Assembly (NCBI GenBank): GCA_026008535.1
Contig: BRKX01000004.1
Coordinates: 40,428,501-40,492,500 of the forward strand
Length of the DNA stretch: 64,000 bases
Source of the DNA: Perilla frutescens
Taxonomy: Eukaryota; Streptophyta; Magnoliopsida; Lamiales; Lamiaceae
Reading direction: 5' to 3'
The translations under genes and the position numbers were made by a program. The notes under the pieces are model-generated. The model searched no databases, had not been told where the DNA came from, and was given only the letters and a program-made list of their open reading frames with translations. Shown here piece after piece: positions 35,043 to 45,109 of this stretch (position 1 is the stretch's first letter; each line of letters opens with the position of its first letter).

Positions 35043-35887
35043 ATAATGTTTTTAAACCCGGACCATATATCAAATCGGTCAATTTACTGGGTCACTGGGT
35101 TACTGATTTGACTGGTTGAACCGATTTAAAAAACCGAATGATCCGTTATATGATATTTATTTATACTTTATCTATGTACATGTTAAAATATAAAATAAAA
35201 TAAACAAACTTGTATAATGATAAATATATTAAATTAAGTTTGGGCCACACTTGTGTGAGATCGTCCAATGGGTCTCTTACGTTAGACGGATCCCCACCCG
35301 ACCCAACCCGACTTGAATCCGACCCGACCCACCAATATATATATTAAAAAAAACCCCGCATTTTTCCTCCATCGATTTGCCAACGTTGTCGATTCTCCCC
35401 CTTCTCACACACACATCTCATATTGATTTGGAGCATCCATCGATCCAATCTCTACAGTATCAACCGATAATGTGATAAATTAATTTGAATTCGAAGCAGG
35501 TTCAAGGATTCGAAGAAGATTCGGAGCGCAAGCCTCTGTTCTCTCATCTCAGATTTAGCGATTTGAAAATTTTATGGATTTAAATCCCCAAGTTTTTGAA
35601 ATTTTGTAGAACATACGTCAATTGAATTTTCTTATAGAAAGCTTAAGATGATGATATGTTATATACTCTGTGAAGAGATCAATTTTTGGTGAGAATGATA
35701 GTGATTGTAAGGAATTTTTGGTGCTATTCATGATAGTAGCATGAAACTGTTCGACGAAATGCTTCAACTAGATAATAGTCTTATTTTAGTTCATGTGAGT
35801 ATGTGATTGTCTTTTGGATTTGATTAGATCTGTAGTTTGAAGTTATGAATTTCTAATGTTATTTTCTCACTACATATATTAATGGCA

Positions 35888-36106
35888 GTCCGTGGTGAAA
35901 TTCGGGGACTTGGAGAAAGGTTTCGAGCTGATGAATGGAATGAAGAAATGTGGGATTAGGGCGAATGAGTTTGTGTACAATGTTTTGATCGATGGATTGT
36001 GTAAGGAGAGGAGAGTGGGGACGCCCAGAAGCTGTTCGATGAAATGTCGAACAGAAATGTAGCTCCAAATAGAATGACGTATAATAGTCTAATTGATGGG
36101 TATTGA
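35888..36106 (+). pseudogene. captured PPR-protein fragment, frameshifted
   Basis: After a plausible 3' splice site (TTAATGGCAG) the frame encodes about two pentatricopeptide repeats. GDLEKGFELMNGMKKCGI and NEFVYNVLIDGLCKERRVG precede a one-base frame change near 36018. AQKLFDEMSNRNVAPNRM and TYNSLIDGY follow, then a stop. PPR proteins bind organellar RNA (family knowledge). Upstream, near 35740, a short KLFDEMLQL-like segment suggests more of the source gene was captured. The fragment has no start or C-terminus and is not functional. Which host PPR gene donated it cannot be told by eye. Confidence 0.8.
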
Positions 36107-36109
36107 AGA

Positions 36110-37210
36110 TTTTTAATGATACTTTTATTTGTAATTAGTGTTACTTGCTTTTGTAATTAGTGATACTTTATTTTGTAATCAATAATATTTTTCTCTATGA
36201 TAATGAAATAATTTTTTTTACTCAAGAATGAGTTTTTATTATATTCATAGACCCGATTCCCAGTTTGAGATTATGTTTTAAATTGACATTTTTCTTTCTA
36301 ATTAGTGATACTTTCTTTTGTAATTAGTGATACTTTCTTTTGCAATTAGTGATACTTTTCTACTAATTAGTGATATCTTCTTATGCAATTAGTGATTTTT
36401 TCTCTAATTAGTGATACTTTCTTTTGCAAATAGTCATACTTTTCTTTTAATTAGTGATACTTTCTTCTGCAATTAGTGATATTTTCTTTCTAATTAGTGA
36501 TACTTTCTTCTGAAATTAGTGATACTTTTCTTCAATTAGTGATACTTTCTTCTACAATTAGTGATACTTTTTTCCATAGTAATGAGACTCCACTTCATAG
36601 ATAATGATACTTCACCCCATAAATAATGATACTCACATGTGAGTTAATGATATTTCACCTCATAAATAATGATACTTGAGTTAATGATATACTCCACTCA
36701 TAATTAATGACATTTATCTATTCTTGATTTGATAATTAATGTTTAATAATCAATAATATCATACTATACTCCACTTCCGAGTTAATGATACTTCATCCCT
36801 AATTAATGATACTTCACACACAGTTAATGATATTTCACCAGATATATATATATATATATATAATGATACTTCACTTAATAGTTAATGATATTTTGCCAAA
36901 TTTATATCTAATGATACTTAACTTCATAGTTAATGATACTTCATTTCATAGGTAATGTTAATTATACATCTTGTTATTGGTTTGATAATTAATGTTTAAT
37001 TAACCTCAGAGCTACTGATACTTCATATCATAGATAATGATACTTTACCTTATAATTAATGATATATTGAAAACATCATTATTGTTACTGATATTTTTTT
37101 ATGATTTGTGTGTGTCTGTCTCTCTAGTTTTTATCACTGCTAATACACAAAATAAATAGTGTTACTTCACTGCACACATAGTGATACTTTTGTTCATAAA
37201 TAGTGATACA
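36110..37210. repeat. minisatellite of (A)ATTAGTGATACTTT units
   Basis: More than 35 copies of a short unit lie in this 1.1 kb. In 36130-36560 the unit is mostly AATTAGTGATACTTTCTTTTG; from about 36590 it changes to TTAATGATACTTCAC. Units are 17-25 bases with irregular spacers. The array lies wholly inside the MULE and starts directly after the PPR fragment. It contains no gene. Confidence 0.85.
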
Positions 37211-37423
37211 TATTATTTGCAGCATCAACAAAATATATATTCAAAGATTTCTAAACCTGTTCATAACTACAACAAAAATGCAATTCATTACAAAAAAGAA
37301 AAATCTATGGCTTGGATATCCTAAAATTTATAACTCCAACAAATACCTTCCGGAAACATTACAAAACCCAATGTTTCCAAACCACTAAAACTTCTAATCA
37401 TATCTACAAAAAATTCATTCTTC

Positions 37424-37615
37424 ATTTTCGTCACGATTTCTTCCAGTTTTAATTTTCTTACTGTTCTTCTTCTTATCATCGCATGATTTTCTTTTCTTCT
37501 TAGTATCTTTTTTATTCGCTTTCTTAATTTCGTGTTTGGCTTCAAGTGGAGAGTAAGCATCTTCATCATCTTTATCATCACACTCATCGGCTTCCTTAAC
37601 TTCGTGTTTGATTTT
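37424..37615 (-). pseudogene. Lys/Glu/Asp-rich open frame, possibly captured
   Basis: On the minus strand an open frame of about 64 codons encodes a highly charged peptide. It has two related segments (KHEVKEADECDD and KHEIKKANKKD), a KKKRK-type nuclear-localisation-like stretch, and ends DENEE then stop. Composition suggests the disordered tail of a nuclear protein, but no domain is recognisable. It has no ATG in the visible frame. It may be a second captured gene piece in the MULE. Confidence 0.35.
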
Positions 37616-37689
37616 TCATAATGAATAATGGTTTTTCACTATAAAATTTGATTTTAGTTAAATAAAAATGTGATTCCATTATAAATTGA

Positions 37690-37876
37690 AATGGATAAAC
37701 GTACTTTTTTCTCTACGACGTGCGCAGCTGGATCAGCAGTTCTGCCGGAGCTGGTGGCGCCACCGTGGATCCTCTGTTTTCCGGCGCCAAATAAGAGAGT
37801 CCGATTGAATTTGGCGGCTGTGAGCGCAAACCTTGATTGCATTTTTCTCTTAATTACTACTAATGATATCAGATAG
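37690..37876. other. GC-richer patch inside the MULE, origin unknown
   Basis: The sequence GCCGGAGCTGGTGGCGCCACCGTGG and surroundings stand out in AT-rich DNA and are open on both strands for about 60 codons. No family is recognised. It may be part of the captured material. Confidence 0.3.
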
Positions 37877-37920
37877 AATTTTTTCAATTTGCATATTTCA
37901 ATAAGCATTTAACAAACTTA

Positions 37921-38512
37921 GGGGACGCTTGGTAAGGGGTAATCAGAGTGGGTAATGGGAATGGAAGGGGATCTCCCATTCTTTATGCTTGGTACAAGGT
38001 AATGATAATCAAAATAAATTAATCATTCCCTTAGATTGATTAACTACCCCACCCCCTTTAATCATTCTCCTCAATCATTACCGCACTCCTCAATCATCAC
38101 CGTCATGGTTGTTGTTGTTGTTGTTGTTGTTATTATTATCGATGTTATTTATTATAATAATAATAATAATATTATTAATATTTAATATTATTATTATATT
38201 ATTATTTATTTATTGTAAATATTAATATTAATAATTTATTTTTTATTTATTATTACCATTGTTTATAATAATAATAATATATTTATTTTTATTAATTAAT
38301 TTTGATGTTTATTTATTAATGTTATTAATATTATTTATATTATTTTTTATTTATTTTTATTATTTATTGTTTTTGTTTTTGTTATTTATTTATTTATTTA
38401 TTATTATTATTATTAATTAATTTTTTTATTTATTATTTATTTATTATTAAATAAAAAAATAATTATTAATATTATTAATATTATTTTTTATTATTTATTG
38501 TTTTTGTTGTTA

Positions 38513-38546
<34 letters not shown>

Positions 38547-38808
38547 TTTGTTATTTATTATTATTATTATTTATAATAATAAATAAAAAATTAATTATTA
38601 ATATTAATTAATTTTGATACTTCTTTATTAATGTCATTATTATTATTTATATATTTTTTATTTTTATATTATTTATTGTTGTTGTTTTTATTTATTTATT
38701 ATTATTATTAATAATTAATTAATTTATTTATTAATTTTATTATTATATTATTATTATTATTTAAATTATTTATTTATTTATTATTATTATTATTTATTAT
38801 TGTTGTTT

Positions 38809-38840
<32 letters not shown>

Positions 38841-38998
38841 CATTAATGAATTTGAAACGAACCAATCACCATCTATCACAATAACAATCATTCCATAATT
38901 GAACCAAGCTACAACAATGCAATCACCATTCCCATGTGATTGACCCTTCAATGATATCCATTGTGATTGTCATTACTTAATTTGAACCAAGCGGCCCC
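37921..38998. mobile_element. Harbinger/Tourist-type MITE with AT-repeat core, nested in the MULE
   Basis: The ends GGGGACGCTTGGTAA and, reverse-complemented, GGGGCCGCTTGGTTC are flanked by TTA on both sides (37918-37920 and 38999-39001). The subterminal regions carry TAATCATT/AATGATTG motifs. The core from about 38105 to 38840 is low-complexity TTA/ATT/TTG trinucleotide sequence. Confidence 0.75.
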
Positions 38999-39733
38999 TT
39001 AAAATTAGAAATTAGGGAAAAATGGAAATAAAATTAGAGTTTGAATCTAGGGCTCACATTAAGAAATTGAGTGAGAAAAATCTGGCGAATCCAGTGGGCA
39101 GCATCTCTGATCAAAGGCCTCGGTAGTGGGTGTGAAGCTATTACTGGTTGAAAGCCTCCGAAAAGAAATGCAGTGGCCTCAACAGAGGAGAGCTGAGATT
39201 GATGTGGTTTTCAGTGGAGAAGAATTGCGGTTGTGAAAGTAGCGTTGGTTTTTTTATCTTTTTTAATTTATACAATTTGGATCCGGATCCGCGTCAAGGA
39301 TCCGTCTAACATAAAAAGATCCGTTAGACCGTCTTATACAAGTTTTTGTCATTAAGTTTAAAAAATACACTTAATTTATATTAATGCGAAGTAAATAGTG
39401 TTTATCAATATTTTTTCATAAGTTAAACAATTAAAAATATAGTAATTATTAAATTAAAATAAACATATAACATCAAAATATTAGATTATGAGAAGATATA
39501 TAATTAAATGTAAATTAAATATTAATTTTATTTATTAAGAATATTGTATAATTTATAACAACTAAAACATTGTTCATTTTTATTTATAAGTGCCTATTTT
39601 AGATTTTATTTTTTCTCTCCATTTATTTTAACTAAAATGAGAAATTAGATGTATTTTAAACATTTATTTTAATTATATATACTAAAAATTGAATTTAATT
39701 AAAATGAAATTTAGTTATTTTCAAGTTGTGTGT

Positions 39734-41186
39734 TGATAAACTGAGATTTTACACTAATTCTGGTACACTTTTGTGTTGAGTTTGAATTGTTTTGGGTGTG
39801 TTTCATCTCAGTTTATTTGCGTTTTCATGCATTTGGGAGTTTGGTATTACTTGTTGGAATTATGCAGAAATTGTTCTTGAAGAGATGGTATTTTAACGAA
39901 GTATGGAAGTCTCAGGAAATACATGCAAAATAGCCGAGAACCGCGGCTGACGTGGCAGCTTGCGAGTGAGGATCCCGGCCTTCGACTGTGAGGTCGCGAC
40001 AGAGGCTGGGGTTCATAGAGGAAAATTCGCGACCAGTTCGCGAATCGCGAGCGAGACCGCGAATCACCAAGATTCGTCAACTGTTTGATCGCGACAGAGG
40101 AGGGGGTCATCTTTGCAATATTCGCGACCCGGTCGCGAATATCCGAAGCACTCGCAAATTTTATGACAGCTGGATGCCACGTGGAGTCGCGACCTGAGTC
40201 GCAACCGACATGCTCGGGAGCGAGCTCGCGAATATTAATGGCAGTACAACTTGTGGTTTCCTACTTTGGATCAAATTCTTACTTGGTATTTAAGGGTTTC
40301 AATGCATGAAAATAAACACAATTCCTCCTACCTAAAAGTTACCAACAGAGAGTTGCTGCAGAGAAAAAGGGACGCGAAGAACAAGACCAAGGGATTCAAG
40401 AGCTTTCAAGATTAGAGACAAATTAATTCTTCCGGGTTTTATTTTCTCTGTTTTTAGGATTGTTCATGTTTTCTTTGTGGATTATTTTAGTTATTTATTT
40501 TGCCATGGATAGCTAAAACCCTAGTATTCTAGGGTTGGATTATGATTTATTTATGAAGTTCTTTTGATTCATTTTGTTTGGTGACTATGATTTGATTATG
40601 CTTTAATTATTCCCGCTTTTCTCTGTATTATTTACCTGATCACTAAATGATGCAATTTGATGTGTTAATCCATAATTCGAGAGATGAGTTTTAACACGTG
40701 ATCTGGAATAATTAACTGGTTAGTCAATATCACTCGAGAGAGTTGCGATTAATTTAGAGAACAATAAATCTTTGGAACCATTAGGAGTTGCATAATAGGT
40801 ATTGAACGGAGACGTTAATATTTGTTGTGTGATCTACAATCTAGGCGCTTCGAGAAAATGTTTAGAATACATGAGTGATTGTTCTAGCATGATTTAAATC
40901 CCAACATAGACATTAAATGGATTGATTAAGAGAATGGATTAAATAATGATTATCCAATCCTAGAATGCGTCTTTTTCTTCAGTGTTTGATTTATCTGTGT
41001 TGATTTCTGCTGTGGTGATTTATTTTAAAATCCAACCATGTTTGATAGTCTAGATAACTGCGAGGGGTTAAATTGAATAACTAGCAGATTAAATCTTAAA
41101 TCCCTGTGGATACGATACTCTTGTTCACCGCTATCCTATAAGCCTCGCTGTACACTTGCAGTTTAGGTGAAAATAAATACCGAACA
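39734..41186 (+). mobile_element. solo LTR, 1453 bp
   Basis: The segment starts TGATAAACTGAG, ends AATACCGAACA, and is flanked by TGTGT on both sides (39729-39733 and 41187-41191). It splits the hAT-like copy 2 cleanly. The 3' part has a TCCCTGTGGATACGATACTC block common near the ends of plant Gypsy LTRs. No internal retrotransposon domains exist, so it is a solo LTR from LTR-LTR recombination. Orientation is inferred from that block. A GC-rich part at 39930-40220 is dense in TCGCGA. Confidence 0.8.
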
Positions 41187-41756
41187 TGTGTGTGTATGTG
41201 TATTATTAATATCCAAAAAGTAATAAAAACATGTATTAGCACAGTTGGATAAGTGCATAATAAAACAGTATATATTTTTTGGAGATTATGGGTTCGAATC
41301 CTCCTTACGGATGAAAGAATTAAATATGGACCGGTTTGATCGGTTCGATTGATTTTCACCGGGTTTAAGAGGTTCGACCGGTTTTTTGACAATTCGTATT
41401 CCAAATTTGGTATTACAATTCGTATTTCACGATCTAATTTATAAATTTTTCTTATATTTTCTTCATCAATTTTAATTTATTATGTTTTAGTTTAATTTTA
41501 TAATTTTTTTAGGGTTCACCCCACCCAATTAGGATTTATAATTAGGGTTTAATAATTAACCATAACTATTATTATGGTTAATTATTTTAAAAATATGATT
41601 TATAATTTTTTAAATTTCAATCTTTTATTGATAAATGTAACTAGGTTGATTGTGATATAATTAATTTTCATTTTTGTAAAATCTATTATTAAACTTGTAA
41701 TATCGATCATGGAATACGAATTGGAACACCAAATTTAAAATAGATGATCCCATCCC

Positions 41757-41822
41757 GTTTGTTCATATATAGTTTCCTTGAATTCCTCCTTATTACATTG
41801 ATTTAACATTAAAAAAGCGAAA
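41757..41822. repeat. second copy of the 34968-35035 sequence
   Basis: TTTGTTCATATATAGTTTCCTTGAATTCC and the bases after it match 34968-35035 at all but about five positions. The two copies are direct repeats bracketing the hAT-like copy 2 complex. Confidence 0.8.
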
Positions 41823-41861
41823 GACTAAATTAAAAAGGAGTGTTTGAAAAGAGATGGTGTA

Positions 41862-42256
41862 CACATCTCAGTTGAAATCCTCTGCTACATTTTGTACACA
41901 ATTTGGTGCTGCACAATTAAATTTATTTTTTTTTTTTTATTTTTGTATTCAATTTCAATTTATTGCGTTTTATTTTAATTTTACACTTATTAATTATGGT
42001 TCATCCTACCCAATTAGGGTGTATAATTATTTTTCAATATACAATTTCATTTTCAATATATAATTAATTATTTTTTAGAAAAATAATTATACACCCTAAT
42101 TGGGTAGGATGAACCCTAATTAATAAGTGTAAAATTAAACTAAAACACAATAAATTGAAATTAAATACAAAAATAAAAAAAATTTAATAAATTTAATTGT
42201 GTAGCACCAAGTGTTGCCCAAAATGTAGTAGATGATTTCATCCATACACATTTAGG
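41862..42256. repeat. long imperfect inverted repeat (hairpin / foldback MITE)
   Basis: Left arm 41862-42030 and right arm about 42076-42256 pair over some 170 bases at roughly 88-90 percent. Shared blocks include TACATTTTG, GGTGCT(G/A)CACAATTAAATTT and CATCCTACCCAATTAGGGTG. The loop is about 45 AT-rich bases. It has no coding content. A 5' TIR-like sequence or target duplication was not resolved. Confidence 0.8.
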
Positions 42257-42818
42257 CAACACTTGGAGGGTGTTTGGTGACAACATTGTAATTAAAATGA
42301 CAATATAAGGAATTTTAAAAATAAGACCTTTTTCATAAATGTAGCAATTCTCTCATTTTTTTAGTCTCACTTGGCGGTTCGGTTTGCATGTTTATAACTC
42401 GTATCACCAATATATAATAATGACATCAAATTTACGGGAATATGGGAGTTAATACACATGACGTGCATTGATGATGGTGGAATATAAAATGTAACAAGAA
42501 ATCTGATGTCCCAATCTAGTTCTGTTTTGCCTTGTCGATTTTGGGTTCAATAGCTTTAATTAAAATGAAAATAATAAAAATAAAAGTAAATATTTTAAGT
42601 AAAACCACAATTTTCAAGAAATCCTGCAAAAATTATGTGATGCCGATTTTAGACGAACTTAGGCCCATTTAAATTACAGTAATTCACCGCATAATAGCAG
42701 GCCCAATAATTTATTTTTCTTTTTCGAGGGAGCCCAATAAAATTAAGTGAAAGGGCTTAGTGCCTTAGTCTACGTTAGCACAAACAGTGTGTACGGAAAA
42801 AATCAAAAGAGACTCGCA

Positions 42819-43542
42819 ATGTGGTCACGTGTGCATAAATTGTATCACGAAAGTCAAGTTGAAAATCCAAACGAGCTCAATCCAAGAAATATTGAATCAA
42901 TGAAAGGTAGATGGAAATGACTTAGTGAAAATGCAGGCAAGTGGGTTGCTGCTTTGGAAGAAGTAAATTGGAGAAAAAGAAGTGGAATAAGCCAGAAAGA
43001 TATTGAGATGGAAGCTCATACAATTTATGAAGCGAATGACATCAAGTTTCAAGACTTAGTTATTTATAATGATGTTATGAGTAAACATTCAAGGTGGGCT
43101 ACATCGTTTCATAACGATGCAACACGACTTCGTCCTAAAGATGGAATGAGAGATGATAAAGAAAGTGGCGGCTGCACAAAAAAATCAAGGACTTCTGAAG
43201 ATGGGGAGTATCATATTCCTTCAAATCCATAAACTCCAACTACTGGAGGTTCGACTATTTCTCGTCTAACAGGTAGAGATAAATCAAAAAAAGAAAGGAA
43301 AAGGTAAGGCAACACAATCTGGATCTGAAGTTGCTGCAGTACTTCGTGAATTGATGCTCACCAGAGACAATGAAAATGAGTTAATTGCTAAGAAACTTAA
43401 ATTGGAGAGCCAAAAGCTACAAATGATGTCTTTGAAGATGGAAAAAAGAATGTTGAACAAATTATTGGCAAAAGATCACTTATCTCCAGAAGATGAAGAG
43501 GTGAAATGCCGACTAATTGCCCTTTTGTTTGGGCAAAATTAA
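42819..43542 (+). pseudogene. Harbinger ORF1-type protein (Myb/SANT-like, NAM-associated C-terminus), broken
   Basis: The frame opens at ATG 42819 with a SANT-type helical region (NPRNIESMKGRWK). It continues after an in-frame TGA (near 42918) as GKWVAALEEVNWRKRSGIS and DIEMEAHTIYEAND. A TAA follows at 43230-43232, then a frame change in an A-run near 43290. The C-terminal coiled region (LRELMLTRDNENELIAKKL...FGQN) ends at 43542. The layout matches the accessory protein of PIF-like elements. Both stops are the kind C-to-T change produces. Not functional. Confidence 0.75.
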
Positions 43543-43554
43543 ATTAATGTAATT

Positions 43555-43705
43555 GTAATTGTGGGACATGTTTGTAATTATGAGATGTCTTTTCCTCACA
43601 TTACATTAATGTGTGTTGTAATTGTGGAGTGTATCTTACCCACATATAATTATATGTGTTGTAATTGTGAGATGTTTTTTTCCTCACATTTAATTAATGC
43701 ATTTT
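43555..43705. repeat. ~60-bp repeat, three diverged units
   Basis: TTGTAATTGTG(G/A)GA(C/T)(A/G)TGT..CC(T)CACAT recurs three times directly after ORF1. The sequence is non-coding. Confidence 0.65.
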
Positions 43706-43767
43706 ATATATCTCTAGTACTCTTATTTATTTCCCTACAAACCCACATGCATATGTCTCAATCATAT

Positions 43768-44262
43768 AAGGTTGGTCATAAATAATAATGATTCGTATGT
43801 CTTGTCAATTTATCTGCAAAAATCACATGCACTTGTCACATTATTTGGATTGGATTCTCATACTTTGAAAATTTTGGTCATATAATAATGTAAATTATGT
43901 TATAAAGTTGGTCATAATAATGATGATTCGTATGTCTTGTCAATTTATCTGTAAAAATTACATGTACTTGTCACATTATTTGTATTGGATTATCATGCTT
44001 TGAAAAATTTGGTCATATAATAATGTAAATTATATTATAAAGTTGGTCATAATAATAATGATTCGTATGTCTTGTCAATTTATCTGCAAAAATCATATGC
44101 ACTTGTCACATTATTTGCATAGGATTTTCATGCTTTGAAAAATTTGGTCATATAATAATGTAAATTATGTTATAAAGTTGGTCATAATAATAATGATTTG
44201 TATGTCTTGTCAATTTATCTGTAAAAATCATATGCACCTGTCACATTATTTGCATTAGATTC
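43768..44262. repeat. ~135-bp tandem array, nearly four units
   Basis: Units start near 43770, 43911, 44041 and 44177 with (A/G)GTTGGTCATAA. Each holds ATGATTCGTATGTCTTGTCA and ATGCACTTGTCACATTATTTG blocks, 90 percent or more alike. The array lies between the two Harbinger genes. Confidence 0.9.
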
Positions 44263-44391
44263 TAATTCAACTTAATTCTTTTTTATTTTTTTGCATTATC
44301 TATATCATGAAATACAAATCAAAATTAAACTCACACAAAAATCTTCAATGTTACTTTTTTTTCTCTTCAATTTTCAATTCTCTTCAGAAAA

Positions 44392-45109
44392 ATGCAAGTT
44401 GATGAAAATGCTTTAATTGAATCAAACTCAAGTTCTGATGATTCAAATCCTAAAGAACTTGATGAATGGGAAGAGCGAGTTCATCAACAACGTCATGAAG
44501 AGAATAACATCATCCAGAATATGCTCCTAACCAATCCTCATCTGGTTGTAGGAGCTCAAACTTCTACAATTAGAAGAAGGTATTGTGATAGGGAACGTGA
44601 GATTGGTGAAGAGTGTTCGATGAAAGACTATTTTATCTCTAATCCAATGTATTCTCCAGAGCTCTTTCGATGCCGATTTCGCATGTATAAATCACTTTTT
44701 CTTCGTATAGTGGATGCTGTTACTATCAATGATGAATATTTTCAACAGAGGCTTGATTGCAGAGGTAGACAAAGACTTTCACCATTGCAAAAATGTACCG
44801 GAGCCATGAGCGTGTTGGCTTATGGGACATCACCTGATGTTATTGATAAATACTTACAAATGAGTGCAATGGTTACAAGAGATGTTGTTATCCATTTCGT
44901 AGATGGTGTCATTTCCTGCTTCGGTAATACATACCTTAGAAGGCCTAATCAACAAGATTTGGCAAGATTACTCTATGTTGGGGAACAACGTGATTTTCCT
45001 GGCATGATTGGTAGTATTAATTGCATGCACTGGGAATGAAAAATTGTCCCACTGCTTGGGCTGGACAATTTACTGGAAGAAGTGGAAAGCCAACAATCAT
45101 TTTGGAAGT
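44392..45109 (+). pseudogene. PIF/Harbinger transposase (plant PIF type), truncated
   Basis: The N-terminal acidic region is followed by the conserved MKDYFISNPMYSPELFRCRF and FLRIVDAV block. LSPLQKCTGAMSVLAYG, then LYVGEQRDFPGMIGSINCMHW follow; in that last block the first catalytic Asp position (usually SIDCMHW) reads Asn. Next comes an in-frame TGA at 45037-45039, and the same frame continues KNCPTAWAGQFTGRSGKPT until the Copia LTR at 45110. The second Asp and Glu are missing from the window. Two independent lesions and the truncation make it inactive. Confidence 0.85.

Larger units (their letters stand above)
35242..39350. mobile_element. Pack-MULE type Mutator-like element
   Basis: The left end reads GGGCCACACTTGTGTGAGAT and the right end reverse-complemented GACAAAAACTTGTATAAGAC. 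Both continue into GTTAGACGGATCC. A perfect 9-bp duplication ATTAAGTTT flanks the element (35233-35241 and 39351-39359). No transposase is present; inside are a PPR gene fragment, a minisatellite, a charged open frame and a nested Harbinger element. The left end also matches the terminus at 2209. Confidence 0.85.
35043..41398. mobile_element. hAT-like element, copy 2, split by two insertions
   Basis: Three pieces, 35043-35241, 39351-39733 and 41187-41398, align in order and orientation to copy 1 (33542-34436). The gaps between them are exactly the MULE at 35242-39350 and the solo LTR at 39734-41186. The left end TAATGTTTTTAAACCCGGACC matches copy 1. The right end has decayed or been lost, so no target duplication can be read. 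Confidence 0.75.
42267..45109 (+). mobile_element. second PIF/Harbinger element, left part, cut by a Copia LTR
   Basis: GGAGGGTGTTTGGTGAC at 42267 is a plausible left end. An accessory ORF1-type gene and the start of a DDE transposase follow on the plus strand. The transposase is interrupted at 45110 by the TGTTAGAATTTG start of a Copia LTR. The right part should resume beyond the window's right edge. The 42267-42780 region is non-coding. Confidence 0.65.

Noticed and set aside
37321..37423. MULE-internal frame ending CWSYKF as part of the charged protein
   Set aside because: It is in a different frame from the KHEVKEADE frame, which ends in its own stop at 37424; not supported as the same protein.
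38105..38840. Gene or satellite in the TTA/ATT-rich core
   Set aside because: It is low-complexity trinucleotide slippage inside a Harbinger-type MITE, with no frame of meaning.
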